A stretch of 64,000 nt of DNA from Ectocarpus siliculosus (lineage: Eukaryota > Sar > Phaeophyceae > Ectocarpales > Ectocarpaceae), in NCBI GenBank assembly GCA_000310025.1, contig FN649751.1, positions 2,331,402 to 2,395,401 of the forward strand, given 5' to 3'. The number at the start of each line of letters is the position of its first letter. Position 1 is the first letter of the stretch. The position numbers were made by a program, and so were the translations under genes. Of this stretch, positions 11,884 to 23,600 are shown piece by piece. The notes below the pieces were generated by a model that saw nothing but the letters and a program-made list of their open reading frames with translations, searched no databases and was not told where the DNA came from.

Positions 11884-13329
11884 ACCGGGAGCGGCGGGGG
11901 GCGGAGAAGACGCGGACCTCGCGCTCGCCCGGAAGCTCCAGGAAGAGGAGGACCTTGCGGCGGCGGTGGCGGCCCCGTCGTCCCGCCTGGCGGCCGCCGC
12001 TTCGGCGGCTCTCGCGCCTCAACCGAGCAACAGCAAGGCCGCCGGGGCCGGCGAGGGCGGCGGAGGGTCGATTTACCGTTCCGCGAACGATTCGAGCTCT
12101 TCCTCTTCCTACGGGGGCGGGGCGGGGGGGGCTTACGGGTACCGGAACGGCGCCGGCGGCATCGGCGTCGGCTCGAGCAGCAGCAGCAGCTACGGCAACG
12201 GGGGTGCGTACGGGGGCGGCGGCGGGTCTTCGTTCGACAAAGACAAGTACAAGAACGTGAAGGGCATCGGGTCGGACATGCTCTTCGGGGCCAAGGACGA
12301 CGACCCGGACGAGCAGGCGCGCCGGGCGATGAAGAACCAGGAGTACAGCCAGTCGGCCGCCATCAGCAGCGACATGTACTTCGACAGAGAGGAGAGCGGC
12401 GGGGGCGGGGGGGGTTACGACGGCGGCGGCGGCGGGGTGGGCATCGGGGACATGGCGGACCAGATCGCCGCCTCGGCGGCGGCAGATATCCGGGACGCGG
12501 CACAAGCCGCGGGAAAGCTGAAGGTGAGGATGAAGAAGAGTATTTTTTTATGATATTTCTCGCGTGGTTGTTTTTTTTTACACGAGGCTGTTGTGCTGCT
12601 GATTTGTTCACGCTGGTGCTTGGCAGCGACTCCAGGAGGGTGTTGGGCCGGAATTTTCCGGCCGCTTTCGGGGAATCGGAATGTGGAGCTTTTGCAAGTT
12701 TTGTCATAGCGCGAACTGCTGTTGTCACGGAGGGTGTTTTCGTGTTTGTTGTGGCGCAGGGGGGCTGTCGCCGCGGAGAGGAGACTGCTCAGGCTGTTTT
12801 CCAGTTTCCTGTGTTCATCGGCCTACATAGATGGTCGCACCCGCTTGCCTTGTGTGTGGGCATGCTGTGCTCCGTGGCCCGTTTTTTTCGCTGTTTACGT
12901 ACAACGTCAGTGGTGTGCACACGTGCCTCGAGGGGGCATTTTGTAATGTGTTACTCCCGTGTCTCCTCGTACTTACAAGTAGGTTTTGGGAGCTTGTCCA
13001 TTCGAGTTTCATTCATACCCGCCTGCGCTTTTCCAGTCAATTCTTACCCCGGGACCGTGTGTGTGGAATGGAAGCAACGTTGCCTTGTTTTGTCACGATC
13101 GCGAATGATTTTCCACAAACAGCTCGTCATGTTCTCATCTAAGTTATGCCTTACCTTCCCGTCGAATCCTTGGGCGTATACGTCTGCATGTACCGAGTAC
13201 ATAACCCCCAACTTTTTTCTCGCGGACCCCCCCCCCCCCCGCGCGCCCCTCGTTATATTGCCGCTCCTCGTCGCCCTACAGGACATGACCAAGGGTTTCT
13301 TGGACGACCTGCAGAACATGGTCGGTTGA
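8843..13329 (+). CDS. ARFGAP2/3: ArfGAP2/3-type GTPase-activating protein for Arf (COPI coat)
   Basis: Four exons, all joined in phase 0: 8843-8917, 10672-10959, 11285-12523, 13282-13329, giving about 549 residues. Exon 1 encodes a short helix ending [11 protein letters not shown]. Exon 2 begins VCFDC and completes the ArfGAP zinc finger C-x2-C-x16-C-x2-C (Cys 27, 30, 47, 50) with the arginine-finger segment VHRNMG and then [10 protein letters not shown]. Exon 3 is Ala/Gly/Ser-rich but carries the ArfGAP2/3 (Glo3) hallmarks: [17 protein letters not shown] near residue 447 and [10 protein letters not shown] near 480. The last exon is a 15-residue helix. Family role: stimulates GTP hydrolysis on Arf1 at Golgi COPI vesicles; the Glo3 motifs bind coatomer. 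The donor at 10960 (GTTCGG) is weak. Intron 1 (1.75 kb) separates the zinc finger from its leading helix. Start chosen because the residues before the splice match the family N terminus. Confidence 0.92.
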
Positions 13330-15299
13330 AGCTGGACGCGGAAAAGCAAGCCGTGCGTGGGCGCGCCCGCCGTGTTTTGCGCTGCCGCGCGACACTCAAC
13401 CCCTAGACAGAGCAAATGCCCCTTTCGCCGTTAACGTGCGGTTGTGACGACGGGACTGTAGAGCGCGCTCGCACGCGGCGGGGGAATGCGCAAAACGAGG
13501 GTGGCGGCTCGTCGAAAAATGCGCCCAACGGTCAGGAGAACGGTTGGAATGAACCGAGTGTGCCGGAAACGCTACAGTCTAGTAGTCGGCCAATCGTTTT
13601 TTGCTCTTGCTTTCGCCGAAATGTTTCGAGGAGAAGGAGAGCAAGCAGCTATCCAAACGGCGTGTAGTCCCGTCTTTTGGCGAGAAGTAAATTATTTCGG
13701 CGGCTACCGGGCAATTTTTCAAAGGGCGGGAGCCCAGTCCACTCCTCAGGGGGAGCTTTCGTCTTCCCGTATGCATGCTTGTCTCGCATAACGTTTTTGT
13801 GCCCGTGTGTTGCGTACGCGATGCCGCCACACCAACCCTTTTTGGTTTTGTCCTTGGTTGTTTGGCTGGCCTCGTTGGCGACAGGATTAATTGCCTGTTT
13901 GATCGCGTATCAAGAAGGAGGAACGCGAACGACTGCGTTGGCTGAATTGAAGCAGGTCATGTTGTGTTCGTTACAACGCGCACCAGGGCTGCGCAGTTGT
14001 TGTTTGTCGTGAGAGCAACACGCCCATTTCTTGGAAGGGTACGGAGAAAGTCGGGAAGAACAGTGTAGTCGTGCCGATGTCAACACGACAGACAAAATTT
14101 CGCTGTGAAGCACTTTTAATTTTGTCTTCGGAGATTATTGATGCTTTTTTATGGACGTGTAAGAGGGGGAAGGGTTGATTTGCAAGGTTACCAAGGACAG
14201 CTATCATGATAGCTGTGTGTAAGCTATTGTCTTGACGCTCGGTGTTTGTTGTGTAGTGCAGTTGATGAAATGCGGTCGATGTGTAACAAGTAAGATAATT
14301 TGGAAATCTGGTCCTCTGCACCATGACCTGGGTGGATGCTAGTGTCATCGCCCACAGGGGCGGCGGGATAAAAAAAAAACGGGCAAGAGAGGCGCTCCTG
14401 CTAATATGTGTGTGGCGTCAGATTTGTCGGTGCTTTTCATATTTGGGACGCTTCGTGCTGCCTCTACGACAGACTTCGCTGTGCATGGCTCTCTACGTGC
14501 AGCCTCCGCGGGCGTTGTGATGTGAGCCACGCCTTTGAAGCTTGTACTATGAACCGACCTCGCCAGAAACGACGTTAGAAAGAAGAGCAAAGTATACACT
14601 CGCAGTGATATGTTCATTGGTTTTTTAGGAGGACACACGCCTTTGACTGAGGAGCTGTTAAGCTCCTTGTGTAGACGACGTCTGTATTTGAAAGGTCCCA
14701 AGGTCGTGGTAGCTTTGACCCGCTGCTCTGTTGCGAGGCTCTGTATGTACGCATATTGGATACCAACTTCTGGTTGGTGTGTCGGTCATCGGCATGGCTC
14801 CATGTTTGTTTATTCCTTCTCCATCACAGCCCTGATGACTACCATATTTAATTCACAGCAGTCCAGAGCGTTTAGTTTTATGGTCGGGGGTCCGAGATAA
14901 GCCGCAATACGTACACACACGTACAATTTTTGCACCTGATGATATGGCGCACATGATGACATGAGTGTATCATACATCCACGCTTTTCTTTCGCGTTTCC
15001 AGGTGGACAGACAGATGGATTGAACACTAAGGCGACTGTCGATTGATCACTAATCGCCGGACCAAAGAAGTGTGTGTGTGTGTTGATGTACCCATGGAGA
15101 GGGCTGCTTTTTGTGGAGATGTGACTGACCGGAAACGGTTTAGTGTAGTGTTGGCCACTCACAGCAAAATATGTTGTCGACGTTGATTGAAAGGAAATGC
15201 ATGCCTGGTGCTCACTCCAGATTATTTGGAATGCTTCCAACACAAAAACAGCAGAGACCCCCCCCGTATTCTTGCAAGCAGGGATGAATTCCTCCCCTG
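13330..15299. other. Convergent 3' region between ArfGAP and DPCD
   Basis: About 2 kb between two convergent stop codons. It presumably holds both 3' UTRs. No protein family, RNA gene or large repeat was recognised; open frames are short and of mixed composition. Confidence 0.5.
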
Positions 15300-18208
15300 T
15301 CACGACTGGCTACACTCGGGAGGAGCGCCGTTGGCCCCACCAGCGGCGGGAGCGACCTCCGCGGTTCCTTTCGCGCCGACTACCCCCCCTCCTTTCTTCA
15401 CCAGAAATGAGCCAGTGCTACTGCTGCTACTGCCGCCGCCGCCGCCGCACTCTTCCCTCACCGCGCTTGCCCTAGTCTCTCTTTCTTGGTCGATGATTGA
15501 CTGCGGTTTTTCATACGAGATGATAAGCATACTCCCGCCGTTGTGGGACATCTTTGCGCTAGAGCGTCGCAGGGCGAGGCCCGCCCGAATGAGGGACGGG
15601 ACTTGGAAGACCTTGAAATACTTTTTGTTGGTCGTGCGGAGGATCAGCGTCTGCTTCTCCTCGTCCACGGAAAGGCTATACGTTTCCTGTTGGAGAAACA
15701 GCAGCAGAAACATGCACGTATACACAGAAGAGTATCCGCGTGCGGTTGTTATTGGTTTTTGTTTCGGACACTTGATTGACTTGCTTGTTGTTTGTTCGTT
15801 CACTTCACGGTAGTTTTTTTGTCACAGTTAATAATTATTCACATGATTTTTATTAGCTATAATAATAGCAGTAGGCCAGGAGCGGTATGCCTTGCAACCC
15901 TCGTTATAACCCTATTTTTATATTCTACTGTTGTACTGTAGCGAAAAGCGGATTGATTGGTGTGTGTCCGGATGATGAGGAGAGTGCTTCGTGGTGCGTG
16001 GCGTGAGTGAGCTAGCTGTGAATTTTACTACACAAATCTACACCACCATCATCATAATATTCAGATTCATGTGTTGTTTTACCTCGAATGAAAACTATCC
16101 GTCATCCCCCCGTTCGCTCGAATCTATCCCACCATGTCTATCTATATCTTATCACCACCCACTATGCATATGCCTGCGGACGCGGACATGGAGAAGTCTA
16201 CAGTGTGCCTGCCTACAAAAAAAACAGCTGTGACTAGAAAATTGAAGTACGGAAATATTGCTGGTGGGGGGGGGCAAAAAGTGGAACTGCTGTCCCACTT
16301 GTATTCGGCATATATTCTATTTTTTTTATTATTTTCGGTACTGGGTGTTGTTTGTCTAATGTGTGTGAAAGAAACAACATTGTTTTACTACTTAATGCCT
16401 ACGCCTATCAATGTTGCCTACATGGCCCGACAGCAGCAAAGCAACGATCAGTCAGTGTTCTCAAGAAGAAAGAGATTGTGAAAAAAAAATATCTCGACAC
16501 TCGGATTCGAACCAAGGACCAACAGATTACCACGGTTGCCACTACAGTCTGTCGCTCTACCGGGCTGAGCTATGTCGAGATGTTTACGGTGGCGAATTTT
16601 CGATTCCAGTTCTATCGATACACCCAAAACCATTCCCAACGCAAACCAAGTACGATATGTATGGTGGTGCGCATCAGCACCGATCTACTGCTTGTCTGTC
16701 GTGCTGCATGGGTTGCCGGAGTTCGGGTATTCGCCAATATTTTGCGTCGCACGGTACGGGTGGGCACCAAAAAATTACGGAAGAACTGGTGCTGAAAAAG
16801 TATGAACACGCACCGAGACTGACGACGTCGTTTCGTTCGTCAGCCAGTTAGCGCGGTCTACTGTATGCTGGTACCGAAAAAAAAACACTACAGTAACACA
16901 ATAAACACGCGCACGCACCTCTGGGTAGGGCAGATTCCGGATGTGCCATTCCCATGATTTTCTGGTGTCTCGCGGGTGGAAACAGGGCTGAAGGAAATAT
17001 TATCGAAAAGGAAAACAATAAATCAAAGAAGGCAGGGACGAATTGATGCATGCGCAGCCGAAGCAACAAGCTGAGCAACAACGGCAACGACGCCGGCAGG
17101 CATGGCACCCGAGGAAGGGGGACGTCCCTGGGTAATTGCTCTGTCTCTTCATTGGATACAAAATCTAGGTGCCGCGGCGCACGTTGATTGGACCCCACTT
17201 ATTGGTACGTGGAGAACGGGTATTATTTTTGCATTTATTTATCGTGTACATTTTTTACAATCTGTGTGAATATTTCAATGTCGACGCGAATAAGGTGGGG
17301 GCGCGACGAAAATATCGCATGTTCATGTCCTCTCTGGTACCACTAAACCCCTTGGACAGTGAGCAACCCTGGCGAAACGGCGTGACGCTCCAGCCACAAA
17401 ACGACAACCTTCGTCATCTCCAACCTTCGAGCCACACCATGACTACGACACGCAATCGATCAATAACGTGACGCACGCACACTCAAGCGCGTACTTCTGG
17501 AGCCTGCCGATGGGGGGAAGTCTGCGCTCACGTTGAGAGAGCTCGGCTGCAGCACCTCAGCTGTGCCCATCCCGGACGGTTCCTTTGTTGGCATGGGGTC
17601 TCCTATCTCGTATTGCCACTCTGTGACACCGCCGAACGGTTTTGTAGACCTCCATCGTCGACCTTGAGTGACCAGCCGGAGACAGCCCAAGAACACGATG
17701 GAATTACTACCAAGCAAGTTTTGGCTAACACGTACCGTACGTCTTTCGGTACAGCTCTGAGCGTGGATGGAGGGGAATTTACTTAGCATGCAAGCACGAT
17801 TCCGTCTAGAAATGGAGATCTGCAATGATGTCGTCGCCTTAAAATGGAGGGAGGACAACCTGGTTCTTCTCTCAACGACTGAGGTGCTGTTGTTCCCAGC
17901 GGCCGTGAGGAGAATGCATGTACATCAGACCTGCCATGATGTTGCAACGACTGCAGTTGGCGTGTGAAGAAGTTAATACTGCAGGTGTCGCTCATCCCGA
18001 AATGACTAGGGCGCTATTCTACCAGGCAGGCGGGTATTGTTGTCCCTCCGCCAGTATCTGGCATGGCTTCGGTACGGCTCCAAGCCCCCCCCCCCCGGAC
18101 CCTTGCACCCACAATATCAGCGGGAGCTCTCCAGCGCGTTTAGGTGGGGAATATATTGCAGAGCAGCTCACATTCGAGGTGTTGGGTCACGGCGTCATAC
18201 TCCTCCAG
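15300..18208 (-). CDS. DPCD: DPCD homologue (motile cilium/flagellum assembly protein), first exon unresolved
   Basis: Minus-strand exons 18208-18172, 17662-17532, 16987-16919 and 15686-15300 join in phases 1, 0, 0. They encode, in order, EEYDAVTQHLE, RRWRSTKPFGG then EWQYEIGDP, DTRKSWEWHIRNLPYPE, and YSLSVDEEKQTLILRTTNKK followed by SMLIISYEKP. These are the conserved blocks of DPCD, a small protein needed for ciliary dynein assembly/ciliary motility in animals. The C terminus after the ISYEKP block extends into a ~60-residue Gly/Ser/Ala-rich tail ending at TGA 15302-15300. The N-terminal exon (expected basic RRK-V-H block) was not found with certainty; a fragment near 18690-18730 (RRRKMHL) is a weak candidate. 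The last intron (15687-16918) contains a tRNA-Tyr gene. Presence fits an organism with flagellate cells. Confidence 0.88.
16481..16490 (-). terminator. Pol III terminator of tRNA-Tyr
   Basis: The minus strand has a run of nine T immediately 3' of the tRNA, the usual RNA polymerase III stop. Confidence 0.8.
16492..16579 (-). tRNA. tRNA-Tyr (anticodon GUA) with 14-nt intron
   Basis: On the minus strand an 88-nt sequence folds as a full cloverleaf. The acceptor CTCGACA pairs with TGTCGAG, discriminator A; D stem GCTC/GAGC; anticodon stem ACAGA/TCTGT; T stem CTTGG/CCGAG with loop TTCGAAT. The anticodon loop CTGTAG places GTA at 34-36, and a 14-nt intron (plus positions 16528-16541) follows position 37, the canonical intron site; tRNA-Tyr is classically intron-bearing. 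CCA is not encoded. It is followed directly by a T run. The gene lies in the last intron of DPCD, in the same orientation. Confidence 0.93.
16811..16860 (-). repeat. Intronic hairpin repeat, diverged copy 2
   Basis: On the minus strand: GACCGCGCTAACTGGCTGAC, then a loop, then GTCAGTCTCGGTGCG. It keeps the CTGAC/GTCAG arms of the family but has substitutions in the loop. It sits about 60 bases downstream of the DPCD exon ending at 16919. Confidence 0.65.
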
Positions 18209-20666
18209 CTGCAGGGTAGATATGCGACGGGCGGCAAACAAGGGGAAACAGATAGAAGTACTATTTTTAGGGGTTCTCGACGTACGGGACGAGCGTGTGA
18301 GTGTGCACCATCGTGCTGCGCTTCTCAAGACAAGATAGGAGGTCTCTTGCAGCGTCGCGATGGTTGGGGGGACTGCACCCACAAGTACAAAGCCTGGTGC
18401 GAGAGACGAGACTCGGAATGATCTAGGAGAAGAGGAATTCGGAGAGGATGTGGACTCTTAAACGTCTCTATGCAAAAGACACGATCAAAATATTGTGGGT
18501 AAACGAAGAGTTATCGAGGAATCATGGAAACAAACGAACACCACAATACCCCAACCATTTCAGTCTCCCCCCTGACCGGCGGTAGCTGGGCGCGGTGGGC
18601 CGATCCCACGCGTAGGATGCGCGTGCTCTCGAAGCGGGGGGGTGACGGTTACGTTGGTAGGCGTAGTCTAGCCATCAGCAAGGTTTCGTGCCGCGTAGGT
18701 GCATTTTACGTCTCCTCTGCCTCGAGAAAAGCATGCCCAACTACAGCTCGTGGAAGGAAGGGAAGTAATACCTGCTATGGTCGAGAAAGCGAGAACTCGC
18801 GGGCGTCTCGTCCTGAATTTACATAGGTAGTAATCACAATATTCGGTGGTTGGAGAGAACGCAAACCACTGAAAGGTTGCAGTATCGAAAAGTGGACTGA
18901 ACCCGGTGGGGGATGAGGCAGCATGGTCCGTGTTATGGTGATGGGGGTGCGGCTCATGCACAACTTTGCGATGTTGTGATCTTATTCAGAGTTCGCACAA
19001 CATTCTCGTGGAAACTCCTGTAGCTTCCGCGATTTCTGGCAACATTCGCAAGGCCAGTACTCACACGGGAGAACCAGGACGATAGCAGGTAGGTGTGTTC
19101 CTACAGCAGGACAACAAGCGAGACACGTTCTAACGTGCTAACAAGCTACACGACAAATACCTGATTCTCTTCAGTGCGTCTTGATTGGTAGTTTTAGTCT
19201 ATTTGTTCGCGTTTCGTTTCTTTTGTTGTTTTGCTCGGCTTTGCGTGTCGAGAGGAGGGAGCGCCGGGCGCTGCGTGTATAAGCAATCAATGTGCAGTAT
19301 CTCCCTTATCGATCTGGGTCGCGCATGTCGCCTGCTGCGATATATACTAGATGTATGTTGCGAAGTAATTGTTGGCATACAGTAGTAAAGTGTAGTCTAG
19401 TCTAGAGTGCCGTTGTTTGTCGGAGTGTTTTTTTCTGCCCTCTGCGATTGTTGTTTCATACGCTTTGGTCTCCTCTTTTAGTGTCCCCTGAACATAAGAA
19501 GCGACCAGGCACTGTTTGTAGGTTCCATAGCGCATGGTAATAATGAAGAAGTTGGTGCAAAGACAACAAAAAAAGTAGGTGCAAAGACAACAACAGCCAA
19601 CATAGCCACTTTTGGTTAGTTAACCTATGACCATGGCAGGCATCCGCAGCAGTTGGACCTGTACGGATCTTAGCAGGTACTGAGAATGACAGGACCCGTT
19701 TAAAAAAAAAGTGATTATCCCAAACAACAAGAAAAACACAATAATATATGTATCAGCTAACATTCTATAGTCAAGGCTGTTGCTTTGTTTTCTTCCCGGT
19801 CAACAAGAGGACAAAGGAAATAAATCCTGTGGAATAGAACACCTCGCTTTATTTGCATCGTATTTCTACCAATCGTACGGTTTGATTTTCCTACTGAAGG
19901 GCTCCCGATCCTGGCCACACCGCAGATTTTTCTCCGTATGCATGCATGCAGTGAAGTTTTATTCGGACGGGTGTCAGCGGTCAACAGATATCCATCCAAA
20001 TGTATGTGCATTATAGTACATCCTCACACCATTTCAATGAACAGGAAAACCCTAGTCCTCCGCGAACGAGTCCAAGCTTGCCTCGTTCGGGCTGCTGCCC
20101 TGTGCCTGTGCGGAATCACCGGATCCTGTGATGATACATTCTAATGGAACTACCAACCATGACAATTAGTTGGACTCTCACCAGCTCGGTCCCATCCGGA
20201 AAAACTATCTGAACTCGATATCTCTTTCCAGCCTTAATTGATGTCCTGATACCTGGTGGGTGACTCTTGAACATTTTAGCACACGCAGGCCGACAATTGC
20301 AGCTCGGTGTGTATTACACTGCTGTGGTCTCTGCTCTCTGCTCTCACTCCATGCAGACAACAAACAGACACAAGCAGGATGCGGCGCGATATGTGTCGCT
20401 TCGGCGTGTTGCCATGTAACGGCGTTGCAGAGAGCCGACGAGCCGACGAAGTCAAAGTCTCTTTAGTCTGGTTCGCGGGCAATTGATTCTTCTACGCTAG
20501 TTTTCTACACTAGTTTCCTCGCCTCTCCTAGGTGATGTGGCGAAATCTACGTGATAGATCTTGGAAGCACTCCACTTTCGGACGAGCCTACTGCAAGCTA
20601 CATCAGCGCGCACGAACAAATATTATGGTCGCCTGGGGTGGTACGCGTTGGTGAACCTGTAGCGAA
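18209..20666. promoter_or_regulatory. Divergent region between DPCD and the kelch gene
   Basis: About 2.4 kb holding the unresolved first exon and promoter of DPCD and the promoter of the kelch gene. A 24-nt unit (GTGCAAAGACAACAA core) is doubled at about 19553-19592. No other gene was recognised. Confidence 0.4.
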
Positions 20667-23600
20667 ATGATTGGTGTAAAGAGACGAAGTCGGTCACCAC
20701 GACCCCCACGGTGGCTCCGCCCTGCGGGTGCGGGTGAATTGCTCTTCGTTCTACTTTTGGTCCAGTGGCGGCCATGTCGAGCATGTGAGAACCCATACGT
20801 CGTAAACCAGATCTTATCTGTGGAAGAACTGCTGCTGCTGTTAATCCAGGACATACTCTGACGGAGTACCTGTGCATGGCGACGGTATCGAGGAGGTTAC
20901 GGGCACACCTACCTACGGTAGTTCAAAAATAGTGATGTTGGGTGTATTTACGTATTTACACATACACTCACGCGTGGTTATTTATTTACACATACACAGG
21001 CAAGTAAATCTTGCTTGGTATCATGCAAAAGTGCTTCCGTGTTAGTCTACAGGGTGTGCTGAATCGCCTTGAGTGCCATAAATAGTCAAAGCTGGCCTTC
21101 ACCACTAGGTGCTACAGCAACGATGCAATTCTAACGCTGTAGACCTTGTCAAACCAAGTAAGTTGGCGGATTGGTTCAAGTCTCGGATACTGCCTTGTTC
21201 TGTTATACATGATGGCTACGCGCGTTCCTGGGGTAACTTACATAGATAGTGCCCAGCAACACCACCGCAGAGGGCGGCCGCGCAACGAACACCCCCTGTC
21301 TGTGTTAATTCAAGAACTCTGTTTTGCTTGTTTTGTGGTATGCCTGACCCTCACGAAGCCAACTGGGCCCAGATCGCTGGCGATCGCGTTCAGAACTACG
21401 CAATACCAGACGAAGGCGGGGCAGCCAACCCGCTCTTCTCTCCGAGGATGGGAATGGCGTTGACGACCACAAACACTACTATGGTAAGAAGCGACCAGCC
21501 TTGAAGAAAGTATGGTTCAAACCTCTTGGAAGAATACGCCGTTTTGCTGTCTTCGCTATTTGTCTTTCCAAGTCATTTGTGCATGCATGAACAAGGCATA
21601 TCAACAGACATAGACTATATATCAAATTCCATCCAGCGCCTCAAGGTCACGCAGCTGAGACGAGTTCCGTGCCGAGAGTTGGTTTTATCTGGTTGCCTCC
21701 CGTCACCAACCCCTTATGTACTCTTCTCGCTGTCTTTAAAAACTTGGCGGATTTCGGAATAGATGCGGACCCCGCCTTCGTTGACCGACCCATCCTACTT
21801 CCTTTTCGGTCTTGCGTCCTCCATTCATACTCAACCTTCGGTTGTTGGAATATTATGGTTAGCAAGCAAGGGAGAGATGCCCTTTCAAAGTTGGCTGAAT
21901 ACCTCCGGGGTTTTGAGAACATTGGGGTTTTGAAATCTTGTTTGCGCTCCCCAGGCTTATGCGTACTACTGTACTAAACAGTGGTCGACTCGAACTTGCG
22001 CGTTCATTGCCAATACGCTGATGACACAACCGATAAACCCACACCGTCCAATGAACATTTCCTTTTTGGCGTAGTAGCAATCCGAGCCCATCCCCGCTCT
22101 CTACGACTAGAAACGGTCTGTTAGAGATTGTGCTACCCAATCTATAATCTAAAGAAGCGATAGTCTCCAGCACTTCAGTTGTTAGTTTCCTTTGTCTTGT
22201 GCCGATAACCAATCCTTTGGCCGCGCGCAAAACGCACGAAACAGGACTCGACAAACGACTGGGGCTACCTCTACGTGATGGGAGGAGATAGCTTCGTCAA
22301 GACGACGGACGAAGACGCCGGCGAGCGCGGTGGGGGATACACCAACGACGTTTGGGTCACGGAGGGCTCCGGGTGGGAGATATACTCGGAGGGGAGCAAG
22401 CCGATGATCAAATCCACCATGGAATGGGACGAGGTTAACCCCGGTCGACTGCCGCCTGCCGGTGTGACCTACGAGGACTGGATCATATGCCAGGTACCTG
22501 AGATGGAGAGGTTGAAGGGGCGGGAGGGGGGTGATTCATCACGGAGGAGAGTTATCCATGGCAGCGAGGGCACTACTGTGATACTAGAAATGAAGAAAAT
22601 GGACGAGAACAAGTGACCCGTTTGCACAAAAGTTTACGCACTTGTTTATCCGTCGATTCCGTGCAGGGGGGTTGGAACTGTGTAGTATCTAGAACATGCA
22701 CCATGTATTGGACGAGCCCGGGGACCCAAGACAGTAGAGTGGAGCTCAGGGGGCTGTGGGGAGAGCAAGAGAGGAAGGAGACTCTCCGTAAGGGCCTGTA
22801 GGAGTGTTTCCCAGGATTGGGAGAAGTGTGACTGGATGGGAGAAGGAAGAGACCGGGACGAGCCATGCTCCTGGTATCCCAGGAAGAGGCACAGTCGGAA
22901 GGATATGCTTCACCGACACGCCGGCACTCGGGAAAAAAAGCAAACGGAGGGATGAACTTCGCTGCTTTTAACAGCACAAGACCGGAACTCCCGGCAGCAC
23001 GCTATTTGTGACGTCGACAGCTGTACATTGCAGCGGCTCAACAATTCCTGTACTGTAAGACGCGTTGCCGCACATTGATTCTTCCAGCTATAATATGACA
23101 GAGCGCATCTACTGCTCCTCTCATTAGAGCTGCCCCCTCTTCTAAGCCCACAGCACAACGAACCCGGCCCGCTCTATTTCTGCGCGTTTCTCACCATCTT
23201 TGCTTCGTTATTCCCGTCGAGAATAAACCTAAGCACATTTGAATCCACCTCCAAACAACGACACAAGCGCAGACAGAAAAACGAAAAAAAATAAGCCACA
23301 CGGAGTATAGGAGAAACAGTAACTGACGCTAAGCAAAAACAAACAAACCAAACAGGACGGACTGCGATACCGCCTCACCGACCCGACGGTGTGCGACGAC
23401 ACCTCCACTGCTCCCGGGATCTACACCGCCGAGAACATGTGGTCCCCGCGGCGAAACCACCGGGCGGTCACCCTGGACGAGCGCGTGCTGGTCCTCGGCG
23501 GCCGAGCGCGCGAGATCGCCGACATCCCGCGAGACCGCACTGTTGGGGGCATCCTCTCCCCGCGGATCGAGCCGGACCCGTTCTACAGCACCTGGCGCGA

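Noticed and set aside
17767-17967. Plus-strand frame with ALKWREDNLVLLST, resembling a piggyBac transposase segment
   Set aside because: Only about 15 residues match and flanking frames lack the other transposase blocks. The opposite strand nearby encodes a solid DPCD exon, so this is most likely a chance resemblance.
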